64,000 nucleotides of DNA, taken from assembly GCF_042675665.1 (NCBI RefSeq), contig NZ_JBHTJI010000001.1, positions 1,302,001 through 1,366,000 of the forward strand, in the 5' to 3' direction. Below are positions 18,676 to 26,328 of the stretch, piece after piece. A program made the position numbers and the translations under genes. The notes under the pieces were generated by a model that worked only from the letters and a program-made list of their open reading frames with translations, searched no databases and had not been told where the DNA came from. The stretch is from Mariniflexile jejuense. GTDB lineage: Bacteria; Bacteroidota; Bacteroidia; Flavobacteriales; Flavobacteriaceae. Every line of letters starts with the position of its first letter. Within the stretch, counting starts at the first letter, position 1.

Positions 18676-18837
18676 ATGTTAACTTATTTAGTCATCATTT
18701 TAGTATTATTCGCTGTAGTTATTTGGAACAACAACCGAAACCGAGAAAAACTAAATAACAGAAGCAAAAACAGAAAAAGCTACCGTAACAATTACTACCA
18801 GCGAAAAAAAGATATTGAAAATGAAAAAGAGTTGTAA
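18676..18837 (+). CDS. Small single-span membrane protein, 53 residues
   Basis: Short frame starting at ATG 18676: MLTYLVIILVLFAVVIW forms one hydrophobic span (about 3-17). A very basic, Asn/Arg/Lys-rich cytoplasmic tail (NNNRNREK, NRSKNRKSYRNNYYQRKK) ends in KEL. Composition and topology look like a real small membrane protein, positive-inside, but no named family is recognised. It sits between the methyltransferase (75 bases upstream) and the cobalamin adenosyltransferase. A relaxed -7 match (TATTTTTA) lies at 18640-18647. Confidence 0.6.
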   Translation: MLTYLVIILVLFAVVIWNNNRNREKLNNRSKNRKSYRNNYYQRKKDIENEKEL

Positions 18838-19023
18838 ATTCTTTAAAACTTTTCAATCTTTTACCTTTTAACTTTTTAACTTCGTAACATAAAATGAGCA
18901 TAGAAGATTTATGTCGTTAAACAAATATCATTTTTAGCGAAATCGAAGATTCACAAACACAAAAACATAAATTAAATAGACGTTAGTAATTACATCTGAC
19001 CTCTAAAACAATAACAAAATCAG

Positions 19024-19596
19024 ATGAAAATTTATACCAAAACAGGCGATAAAGGTACCACAGCTTTATTTGGCGGTACACGCGTGCCTAAACACCATAT
19101 TAGAATAGAAAGTTATGGTACTATTGATGAATTAAATTCGCATTTAGGTTTAATTCGAGACCAAAATATAGATAAACATTACAAAATTATTCTCATTCAT
19201 ATTCAAGATAGACTTTTTACAGTAGGTGCCATTTTAGCTACACCTGAAGATAAAGCTATTTTAAAGAATGGAAAAGAACGCTTAAATATTCCTAAAATTA
19301 CTTCGGAAGATATTGAACGTCTAGAAAAAGAAATAGACACTATGAACGAAGCCTTACCTCCTATGACGCATTTTGTGCTTCCTGGTGGGCATCAAACAGT
19401 GTCATTCTGTCATATAGCACGTTGTGTGTGTCGCAGAGCCGAACGCTTAACTGTTGCTTTAAATGACATTGAAACCATTGACGAACGCACTATTATGTAC
19501 CTAAACCGCCTTTCTGACTATCTTTTTGTGTTGGCACGAAAGTTGACTTACGACTTGAAAGCAAACGAGGTTAAATGGATTCCTGAAAAGCAGTAA
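19024..19596 (+). CDS. Cob(I)alamin adenosyltransferase, PduO type
   Basis: ATP:cob(I)alamin adenosyltransferase of the PduO/MMAB family, 190 residues. It makes adenosylcobalamin, cofactor of methylmalonyl-CoA mutase. The N-terminal ATP loop is KIYTKTGDKGTTALFGG (2-18), followed by the conserved YGTIDELNSHLG (31-42). The C-terminal helix holds CRRAERLTVAL (135-145) and LNRLSDYLFVLARK (159-172), family hallmarks. No other cobalamin gene is nearby. It is followed by about 220 bases of AT-rich spacer with a promoter for the next gene. Confidence 0.93.
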   Translation: MKIYTKTGDKGTTALFGGTRVPKHHIRIESYGTIDELNSHLGLIRDQNIDKHYKIILIHIQDRLFTVGAILATPEDKAILKNGKERLNIPKITSEDIERLEKEIDTMNEALPPMTHFVLPGGHQTVSFCHIARCVCRRAERLTVALNDIETIDERTIMYLNRLSDYLFVLARKLTYDLKANEVKWIPEKQ

Positions 19597-19766
19597 TCTT
19601 TTAATGGAAATGCAGTGTTAACATTAGGTAAAAGATAAAAAACCCTAAACAAATCTAAAACTGTTTAAGGATAAAATAAACGCCCAAATTAAACACTTAA
19701 TTTCAACTGTTTAGAATACAAATGAATACGTTCTTAAAAATAATAATTAAATAATTCATTTTTTCC

Positions 19767-19796
19767 TTGTGTGTTTAAACTAAAAAATTATTTTTG
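19767..19796 (+). promoter_or_regulatory. Bacteroidota-type promoter for the DUF2795 gene
   Basis: TTG at 19767-19769, a 19-base spacer, then TATTTTTG at 19789-19796: a full match to the Bacteroidota -33/-7 consensus. Transcription would begin near 19803, about 17 bases before the ATG at 19820. The rest of the 19597-19819 gap shows nothing else. Confidence 0.75.
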
Positions 19797-19819
19797 CACA
19801 AAATTAAAACGCACATAAA

Positions 19820-20041
19820 ATGTATTGGACTTTAGAATTAGCATCATATTTAAGTGATGCGCCTTGGCCAGCAACAAAGGACGAGTTGATAGATTACGCT
19901 ATTAGAACTGGTGCACCTTTAGAAGTTGTTGAAAATTTACAGTCTATAGAAGACGAAGGTGATGCTTACGACTCTATAGAAGAAATTTGGTCTGATTATC
20001 CAACAGATGAAGATTACCTTTGGAATGAGGATGAATATTAA
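19820..20041 (+). CDS. DUF2795 domain protein, 73 residues
   Basis: Small, strongly acidic protein of the DUF2795 family, with the recognisable core APWPATKDELIDYAIRTGAP and the tail EEIWSDYPTDEDYLWNEDEY. Function of the family is not known. The gene stands alone between a canonical promoter (19767-19796) and a rho-independent terminator (20061-20089), so it is a monocistronic unit, probably well expressed. It lies immediately upstream of secA. Confidence 0.9.
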   Translation: MYWTLELASYLSDAPWPATKDELIDYAIRTGAPLEVVENLQSIEDEGDAYDSIEEIWSDYPTDEDYLWNEDEY

Positions 20042-20060
20042 TAAAGCATAAAGAAAAGTT

Positions 20061-20089
20061 AAAAAGTCTCGGTTTGAGGCTTTTTTTTT
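20061..20089 (+). terminator. Rho-independent terminator
   Basis: Stem agtctc (20065-20070) with gaggct (20076-20081), one G-U pair, loop ggttt, followed by nine T. It ends the DUF2795 transcript. Confidence 0.85.
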
Positions 20090-20122
20090 GTCCTAAACCT
20101 TTATAAAACATATAACAAAATG

Positions 20123-20130
20123 TATCTTTG
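20123..20130 (+). promoter_or_regulatory. Probable -7 element of secA
   Basis: TATCTTTG matches TAnnTTTG. Transcription would begin near 20137, leaving a leader of about 70 bases. No TTG at the usual -33 distance was seen. Confidence 0.5.
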
Positions 20131-20131
20131 A

Positions 20132-20185
20132 TTGCTTTTTACAAAGCAACAAAACAAACTATTTTACCACTAGGCAATACCTAGT
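20132..20185 (+). promoter_or_regulatory. Two hairpins in the secA leader
   Basis: TTGCTTT (20132-20138) pairs with AAAGCAA (20143-20149) across a 4-base loop. ACTAGG (20169-20174) pairs with CCTAGT (20180-20185) across CAATA. Both arms are perfect. They lie between the -7 element and the secA ATG at 20209. Confidence 0.55.
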
Positions 20186-20208
20186 TAACATATAATATAA
20201 ATAAACAC

Positions 20209-23200
20209 ATGAGTTTTTTAAATTCTGTACTTAAAGTATTTGTTGGCGACAAATCAAAACAAGATGTAAAAGCCATTACCCCAATTGTTACTAAAATTAG
20301 AGCTTTTGAAGCCAGTTTGGAAGGCTTATCGCACGATGAATTGAGGGCAAAAACAATACAATTTAAAGCAACCATTGCCGATGCAATTAAGCCAATAAAT
20401 GACGAAATAGCAAAATTACTTGAAGAAGCCGAAAATACTGAAGACATAGATAAACGTGAAGATATTTATCAAGATATTGATAAACTTAAAGACGATGCTT
20501 ACCAAAAAACCGAAACCGTTTTAAACGATATTTTACCTGAAGCTTTTGCTGTAGTTAAAGAAACAGCAAAGCGTTTTGCTAATAACACATCGCTTACTGT
20601 TACCGCAAGCGCTTATGACAGAGAATTATCGAGTGCTAAAGATTATATAACTTTAGATAACGATAAAGCTATTTGGGCAAACTCTTGGGATGCTGCTGGA
20701 AAAGCCATTACTTGGGATATGGTACATTACGATGTACAACTTATTGGCGGTATTGCTATGCACCAAGGTAAAATTGCCGAAATGCAAACAGGTGAAGGTA
20801 AAACATTGGTAGCTACATTACCTATGTACTTAAATGCCCTTGCTGGCAAAGGCGTGCATTTAGTAACAGTAAACGACTACTTAGCAAAACGTGATAGCGC
20901 GTGGATGGCGCCAATTTTTCAATTTCATGGCTTAACGGTTGATTGTATAGATTACCATCAACCTAATAGTGAAGGCCGTAAAAAAGCGTATAATGCCGAT
21001 ATTACTTACGGAACAAATAATGAATTTGGTTTCGATTATTTACGTGATAATATGGCACACTCACCAAACGATTTAGTACAACGTCCGCACCACTACGCTA
21101 TTGTAGATGAGGTGGATTCTGTTTTGGTTGATGATGCGCGTACACCATTAATTATTTCTGGTCCAATTCCGCAAGGTGAACGTCATGAGTTTAATGAATT
21201 AAAACCAAAAGTTGATGATATTGTTGCTGTACAACGCAAGTATTTAACCGGTGTTTTAGCAGAAGCAAAAAAAATAATTACTGCTGGCGATACCAAAGAA
21301 GGTGGTTTTCAATTACTACGTGTATATCGTGGTATGCCAAAAAATAAAGCACTTATTAAGTTTTTAAGTGAAGAAGGTGTTAAACAACTACTTCAAAAAA
21401 CCGAAAACTTTTACATGCAAGACAACAACCGTGAAATGCCAAAGGTTGATGCCGAATTATACTATGTAATTGAAGAAAAAAACAATCAAATTGAATTAAC
21501 TGATAAAGGTGTTGAATACATTTCTGGTAAAGACAACCCAGACTTTTTTATCTTACCTGAAATTGGATTAGAGATTGCTAAAATTGAAAATCAAAATTTA
21601 CCTTTAGCTGAAGAAGCAAAGTTAAAAGAAGAACTATATAAAGATTTCGGTGTGAAATCTGAGCGTATTCACACACTTAATCAATTACTAAAAGCATACG
21701 CGTTGTTTGAAAAAGATGTTCAGTACGTTGTTATAGACAATAAAGTAATGATTGTTGATGAGCAAACAGGACGTATTATGGATGGTCGTCGTTATTCTGA
21801 TGGTTTACACCAAGCCATTGAAGCGAAAGAAAATGTAAAAATTGAAGATGCTACCCAAACCTTTGCTACCGTAACGCTTCAAAATTACTTTAGAATGTAC
21901 CGCAAACTGTCTGGTATGACAGGTACTGCGGTTACTGAAGCTGGTGAGTTTTGGGAAATTTACAAATTAGATGTAGTTGAAATACCAACCAACCGTCCAA
22001 TTGCTCGTAATGACCAAGAAGATTTAGTTTATAAAACAAAACGCGAGAAATACAACGCCGTTATTGATGAAGTTACCAAACTTTCATTAGCTGGTCGTCC
22101 AGTTTTAATTGGTACTACATCTGTAGAAATAAGTGAATTACTAGGTAAAATGCTTACCATTCGCAAAATTCCACACAACGTATTAAATGCAAAGCTTCAT
22201 AAAAAAGAAGCTGATATTGTTGCAGAAGCTGGTCAACCTGGTCAAGTAACTATTGCAACCAATATGGCTGGTCGTGGTACTGATATTAAACTAACCGAAG
22301 CAGTAAAAAAAGCTGGTGGTTTAGCTATTGTTGGTACAGAACGTCACGATTCACGACGTGTTGATAGACAGTTACGTGGTCGTGCTGGTCGTCAAGGAGA
22401 TCCAGGAAGTTCTCAATTTTATGTCTCTTTAGAAGATAACTTAATGCGTTTATTTGGTAGTGAACGTATTGCTAAAATGATGGATAGAATGGGCTTAAAA
22501 GAAGGTGAAGTAATTCAACATTCTATGATTTCAAAATCTATTGAGCGTGCACAGAAAAAAGTAGAAGAAAACAACTTTGGTGTTCGTAAGCGTTTATTAG
22601 AGTATGATGATGTTATGAATGCGCAACGTGAGGTTGTTTATAAACGTCGCCACCATGCACTTTTTGGAGAACGTTTGCGTGTTGATTTAGCTAATATGCT
22701 TTTTGATACATCAGAAGGTATTGTAGAAACTAATAAAACAGCTAGCGATTTTAAAAATTTCGAATTTGAATTGATAAGATATTTTTCAATGAGTTCGCCA
22801 ATTACTGAAACAGAATTTGGCAAATTATCGGCTCAAGAAATTACTGGAAAAGTTTATAAAGCGGCTTTCGATCATTATAAAGAAAAAATGGCGCGTAATG
22901 CTGATATTGCATTTCCTGTTATTAAAAACGTATATGAAACACAGCGAGATAAATTTAAACGCATTGTAGTACCTTTTACTGACGGTATTAAAACCTTAAA
23001 CGTGGTTACCGATCTTGAAAAAGCATACGAAACAAATGGTAAACAATTAATTACAGATTTCGAAAAAAACATCACATTAGCCATTATTGATGATGCATGG
23101 AAAACGCATTTACGTAAAATGGATGAGTTAAAACAATCTGTACAGTTAGCTGTTCACGAGCAAAAAGACCCATTACTTATCTATAAATTTGAAGCATTTG

Positions 23201-23562
23201 AGTTGTTCAAATCTATGATTGATGAAGTTAATAAAGATGTTATTTCATTCTTATTTAAAGGGGAATTACCTCAAGAAACACAAAGCACTATTCAAGAAGC
23301 TAGAGAGCGTAAACAAGAAAAATTGAATGTTCAAAAAGACGAAATTCCTAATTTAGATGAACGTTCAGCACAAAATAGAGCTGCAAGTAACACACAAAAT
23401 CAGCCACAAATAACAGAAACTATTGTTCGCGATAAGCCAAAAATTGGACGTAACGACCAAGTAACCATAAAACAGGTTATTACTGGCGAAAACAAAACCC
23501 TTAAATACAAACAAGCCGAACCTTTATTGGCTAAAGGCGATTGGGTTTTAGTAGAAGACTAA
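20209..23562 (+). CDS. secA: Preprotein translocase ATPase SecA
   Basis: Motor ATPase of Sec export, 1117 residues, longer than the roughly 900 of E. coli SecA. Walker A is MQTGEGKT (192-199), the DEAD-like box is IVDEVDSVLVDDARTPLI (298-315), and motif VI region contains TNMAGRGTDI and RGRAGRQGDPGSSQF. Extra length lies in an early acidic insert (about 65-105) and in a segment after the DEAD box, as is usual in Bacteroidota. The tail ends ...KGDWVLVED and has no CxCxSGxxxxxCH zinc motif, so SecB/ribosome contacts must differ from E. coli. Leader hairpins precede it, and a strong terminator follows. Confidence 0.97.
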   Translation: MSFLNSVLKVFVGDKSKQDVKAITPIVTKIRAFEASLEGLSHDELRAKTIQFKATIADAIKPINDEIAKLLEEAENTEDIDKREDIYQDIDKLKDDAYQKTETVLNDILPEAFAVVKETAKRFANNTSLTVTASAYDRELSSAKDYITLDNDKAIWANSWDAAGKAITWDMVHYDVQLIGGIAMHQGKIAEMQTGEGKTLVATLPMYLNALAGKGVHLVTVNDYLAKRDSAWMAPIFQFHGLTVDCIDYHQPNSEGRKKAYNADITYGTNNEFGFDYLRDNMAHSPNDLVQRPHHYAIVDEVDSVLVDDARTPLIISGPIPQGERHEFNELKPKVDDIVAVQRKYLTGVLAEAKKIITAGDTKEGGFQLLRVYRGMPKNKALIKFLSEEGVKQLLQKTENFYMQDNNREMPKVDAELYYVIEEKNNQIELTDKGVEYISGKDNPDFFILPEIGLEIAKIENQNLPLAEEAKLKEELYKDFGVKSERIHTLNQLLKAYALFEKDVQYVVIDNKVMIVDEQTGRIMDGRRYSDGLHQAIEAKENVKIEDATQTFATVTLQNYFRMYRKLSGMTGTAVTEAGEFWEIYKLDVVEIPTNRPIARNDQEDLVYKTKREKYNAVIDEVTKLSLAGRPVLIGTTSVEISELLGKMLTIRKIPHNVLNAKLHKKEADIVAEAGQPGQVTIATNMAGRGTDIKLTEAVKKAGGLAIVGTERHDSRRVDRQLRGRAGRQGDPGSSQFYVSLEDNLMRLFGSERIAKMMDRMGLKEGEVIQHSMISKSIERAQKKVEENNFGVRKRLLEYDDVMNAQREVVYKRRHHALFGERLRVDLANMLFDTSEGIVETNKTASDFKNFEFELIRYFSMSSPITETEFGKLSAQEITGKVYKAAFDHYKEKMARNADIAFPVIKNVYETQRDKFKRIVVPFTDGIKTLNVVTDLEKAYETNGKQLITDFEKNITLAIIDDAWKTHLRKMDELKQSVQLAVHEQKDPLLIYKFEAFELFKSMIDEVNKDVISFLFKGELPQETQSTIQEARERKQEKLNVQKDEIPNLDERSAQNRAASNTQNQPQITETIVRDKPKIGRNDQVTIKQVITGENKTLKYKQAEPLLAKGDWVLVED

Positions 23563-23599
23563 TAAAACTTCTGCTTTAGCAGAGTTCTTATAAAATCAA

Positions 23600-23629
23600 A
23601 ATCCCGATAATAACTTATCGGGATTTTTT
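23600..23629 (+). terminator. Rho-independent terminator after secA
   Basis: AATCCCGATAA (23600-23610) pairs perfectly with TTATCGGGATT (23615-23625) across taac, followed by a T run. A weaker hairpin (tctgct/agcaga) lies just upstream at about 23568-23581. Confidence 0.9.
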
Positions 23630-23659
23630 GTTTAAATTAGCTACATAAACCTACAAATA

Positions 23660-24016
23660 ATGAACAAAAACTACGGATTTAAAGTCAGTCTTAACAATAA
23701 ACCACTAACACACGCAGGTATTAAAGATGAGCATTATGTTGTAACCTGTATTCTCGACTCTTTCAATAGAACTTTAGAACCAAAAAAAGGTCTAAATCTA
23801 AACATATCCGGTTTAAAATCAACACTTCAACAACGTCTTAAATGGATTGATACCCCCTTAAAACTAGGAGACAAAATTACAATTGAGATAATATCTGATA
23901 ATTATGATGAACCTGCTTTAATTTCTGAATCTAAATCTAAAGAAACTATATTGGAAGGAAAAATAAGAGCTTACAAAAAACTTAAAGAGGAGCTTAAAGA
24001 CTATTTAAACGAATAA
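23660..24016 (+). CDS. Hypothetical protein, 118 residues
   Basis: No family recognised. The protein starts MNKNYGFKVSLNNKPLTHAGI, has a beta-rich first half (VVTCILDSF, LNLNISG) and ends in a lysine/glutamate-rich helix (ILEGKIRAYKKLKEELKDYL). There is no signal peptide or membrane span, so it is probably cytoplasmic. It sits between the secA terminator and the convergent HxlR regulator, with only 3 bases between stops. Codon use looks like neighbouring genes, which supports it being real. Confidence 0.7.
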   Translation: MNKNYGFKVSLNNKPLTHAGIKDEHYVVTCILDSFNRTLEPKKGLNLNISGLKSTLQQRLKWIDTPLKLGDKITIEIISDNYDEPALISESKSKETILEGKIRAYKKLKEELKDYLNE

Positions 24017-24019
24017 CCT

Positions 24020-24388
24020 TTAACTCTCATATTGTAATCTGGAAGTTTCAATAGTTTTCATATTATCCTTAGCCCATTCCACCAAAGTATTTAAATGTGG
24101 TATTAAGCTTTGACCTAGTTCTGTTAATTCATACTCTACTTTTGGTGGCACCTGCGGATATATGGTTCGTTTCACCAAACCATCGGCCTCCAAACCTTTT
24201 AAAGTAACCGAAAGCATTTTTTGAGAAATGCTTTCAATCTGTTTATCTATTTCATTAAATCGCAATAAGCCTTTTTCTTCTAAAAGCAACAGTACCAACA
24301 TAGACCATTTATCACCTATACGATCTAGAACATTTCTAACCGGGCAATGTGCGGGTTCTGTATATTTATTTTCAATTTCTTTTTTCAT
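24020..24388 (-). CDS. HxlR-family transcriptional regulator
   Basis: Winged-helix regulator of the HxlR family, 122 residues. The hallmark CPVRNVLDRIGDKWSMLVLLLL (15-36) includes Cys15, the position used for thiol redox sensing in QorR/YodB-type members. It is followed by LRFNEIDKQIESISQKMLSVTLKGLEADGLVKR and the wing YPQVPPKVEYELTELG. It is divergent from an NmrA-like oxidoreductase, the classical arrangement in which the regulator represses its neighbour until a quinone or electrophile modifies the cysteine. A candidate operator lies at 24482-24498. Confidence 0.92.
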   Translation of the reverse strand: MKKEIENKYTEPAHCPVRNVLDRIGDKWSMLVLLLLEEKGLLRFNEIDKQIESISQKMLSVTLKGLEADGLVKRTIYPQVPPKVEYELTELGQSLIPHLNTLVEWAKDNMKTIETSRLQYES

Positions 24389-24448
24389 AATACATTGATT
24401 TTCAATAAAACTAACATATACATCAGCTAGTCACATATTTGTAACTTC

Positions 24449-24479
24449 TTGTTTTAAAGATACTTAATCACTACCTTTG
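24449..24479 (+). promoter_or_regulatory. Bacteroidota-type promoter for the NmrA-like gene
   Basis: TTG at 24449-24451, 20-base spacer, TACCTTTG at 24472-24479. Transcription would start near 24486, inside the palindrome at 24482-24498. Confidence 0.75.
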
Positions 24480-24481
24480 AC

Positions 24482-24498
24482 TAACTAAAAGTAAGTTA
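24482..24498. promoter_or_regulatory. Candidate HxlR operator
   Basis: Inverted repeat TAACT-N7-AGTTA centred close to the predicted transcription start of the NmrA-like gene. Position fits a repressor. Assignment to the adjacent HxlR protein is inference. Confidence 0.45.
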
Positions 24499-24548
24499 AA
24501 AACTTTTAATTATCAAATATACAATAGAAACTTTAACAAACAAATATT

Positions 24549-25391
24549 ATGAAAATAGGAATAACTGGTGCTACTGGTCAATTAGGCACATTAGTAGTAA
24601 ACGAACTTAAAAAAAGAGAATATAATAATCATCTTGTTGCTTTGGTACGTTCAACTGAAAAAGCTAAAGACTTAGAAATTGAAACTCGCGAGTTTGATTA
24701 TGATAACCCAAAAAGCTTAGAAAAAGGATTGCAAGGTATTGATCGTTTGGTGTTTATTTCTGCTAATGAAATAGGCCAAAGAGCCCGTCAGCATAAAAAT
24801 GTAATAGAGGCTGCCAAAAAATCAAATGTTAACTGGATTGTTTACACAAGCCTTCTTAAAGCAGACACGTCTTCATTAAGTTTAGCTGGAGAACATTTAG
24901 CAACAGAACAAGAATTAAAAGCTTCAAGTATTGATTATACCATTTTACGAAATGGATGGTATACAGAAAACTATACCGCATCCATACCTAGTGCCATTAA
25001 AAACGATGCTTTTATAGGTAGTGCGGGAAACGGTAAAATTTCTTCGGCAGCACGATTGGATTATGCCGAAGCCCTAGCCGTCGTAATTACAAATGACCAA
25101 AATAAAGGACAAACATTTGAGCTAGCAGGTGACAACAGCTATACTTTAACAGATTTAGCTAAAGAAATATCAAAACAAACAGGAAAAGATATTCCTTATA
25201 ACAATTTATCTGAAGACACCTATTCTAACATTTTATCACAGGTTGGTCTACCTGAAATACTGGCTAAAGGTTTAGCAAGTTGGGATATATCTGCTTCTAA
25301 AGATGATTTATTTGATAATAATCGTAAATTATCTACCTTAATAGGAAGGCCTACAACTTCAATAGAAAGCTCTATACATGACGTTTTATAA
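24549..25391 (+). CDS. NmrA-like NAD(P)-binding oxidoreductase, QorB type
   Basis: Atypical short-chain dehydrogenase of the NmrA/QorB type, 280 residues. The Rossmann motif is KIGITGATGQLG (2-13), NADP preference is suggested by LVRSTEKAKDL, and the substrate part includes YTILRNGWYTENY (around 136-148), as in quinone reductase 2. It probably reduces quinones with NADPH in the cytoplasm. The gene is divergent from an HxlR regulator and 55-60 bases upstream of a dioxygenase homologue, so it belongs to a likely electrophile-response unit. Confidence 0.88.
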   Translation: MKIGITGATGQLGTLVVNELKKREYNNHLVALVRSTEKAKDLEIETREFDYDNPKSLEKGLQGIDRLVFISANEIGQRARQHKNVIEAAKKSNVNWIVYTSLLKADTSSLSLAGEHLATEQELKASSIDYTILRNGWYTENYTASIPSAIKNDAFIGSAGNGKISSAARLDYAEALAVVITNDQNKGQTFELAGDNSYTLTDLAKEISKQTGKDIPYNNLSEDTYSNILSQVGLPEILAKGLASWDISASKDDLFDNNRKLSTLIGRPTTSIESSIHDVL

Positions 25392-25452
25392 TTAGGCTTT
25401 TCAAGTAAATTTTCTAAAATAGTTAGTATTATTACCTGTAATACGTTTGAGT

Positions 25453-26274
25453 ATGACTTTAAAAGATTTAAACAAAATAACCTCAACCTTAAGCAATACC
25501 AAGAAAATGCCTGTATTGTTTTTAGGTCATGGTAGCCCCATGAATGCTATTGAAGAAAACGAATTTGTCGCATCATTTAGGCAATTAGGCAAAGATCTTG
25601 TAAAACCCAACGCCATTCTTTGTATTTCAGCACATTGGGAAACCAAAGGTACTTTTGTAACCGCTATGCAAAATCCACCAACCATTCATGATTTTGGAGG
25701 GTTTCCCAAAGCCTTGTTCGATGTGCAATATCCAGCACCCGGAAGCCCAGAATTAGCCAAAGAAACCAAAAGCATCATTACTAAAACAGAAGTAGAGTTG
25801 GATGACAAATGGGGATTGGATCACGGTGCTTGGAGCGTTATTAAACATTTATATCCCAATGCCGATATACCTGTTGTACAAATAAGCATTGATTATACGA
25901 AACCACCACAACACCATTATGAACTAGCCAAAGAATTAGCTAAACTAAGGCAAAAAGGCGTACTTATTATTGGTAGTGGTAATATGGTTCATAATCTAAA
26001 ACTTGTTGCTTGGAATAAGCTAAATACCCAATATGCTTTTGATTGGGCTATTGAAGCTAATGAAACCATGAAGCATTATATTTTAGATGATAATCATAAA
26101 AGCCTAATCAATTTTAAAAACCAAGGACAAGCATTTGATTTGGCAATTCCAACACCTGAGCATTTTTTACCTCTTATCTACACATTGGCTTTAAAAGAAA
26201 AAAATGATGCAGTTTCTATATTTAATGACAAACCTATTGGTGGTTCACTTACAATGACTTCTATAAAAATTTAA
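25453..26274 (+). CDS. ygiD: 4,5-DOPA dioxygenase extradiol-like protein
   Basis: LigB-type class III extradiol dioxygenase homologue. Metal ligands fit LFLGHGSPMNAI (His near 25), CISAHWETKG (His near 60) and the C-terminal GSGNMVHNL (His near 177). The HDFGGFP and LDHGAWSV segments are typical of YgiD/DODA proteins, which open catechol rings such as L-DOPA. The frame extends two codons upstream to TTG at 25447, but the ATG at 25453 (MTLKDLNKIT) is the better start. The gene follows the quinone-reductase gene on the same strand and ends in a bidirectional terminator shared with carB. Confidence 0.9.
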   Translation: MTLKDLNKITSTLSNTKKMPVLFLGHGSPMNAIEENEFVASFRQLGKDLVKPNAILCISAHWETKGTFVTAMQNPPTIHDFGGFPKALFDVQYPAPGSPELAKETKSIITKTEVELDDKWGLDHGAWSVIKHLYPNADIPVVQISIDYTKPPQHHYELAKELAKLRQKGVLIIGSGNMVHNLKLVAWNKLNTQYAFDWAIEANETMKHYILDDNHKSLINFKNQGQAFDLAIPTPEHFLPLIYTLALKEKNDAVSIFNDKPIGGSLTMTSIKI

Positions 26275-26297
26275 AACAATCTTATATATTAAATAAT

Positions 26298-26325
26298 AAA
26301 AAAGCCGCTTAAAAGCGGCTTTTTT
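26298..26325. terminator. Bidirectional terminator between convergent genes
   Basis: AAAAAAGCCGCTT (26298-26310) is complementary to AAGCGGCTTTTTT (26313-26325). T runs flank both sides, so it can end both the ygiD-like and carB transcripts. Confidence 0.92.
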
Positions 26326-26328
26326 ATT

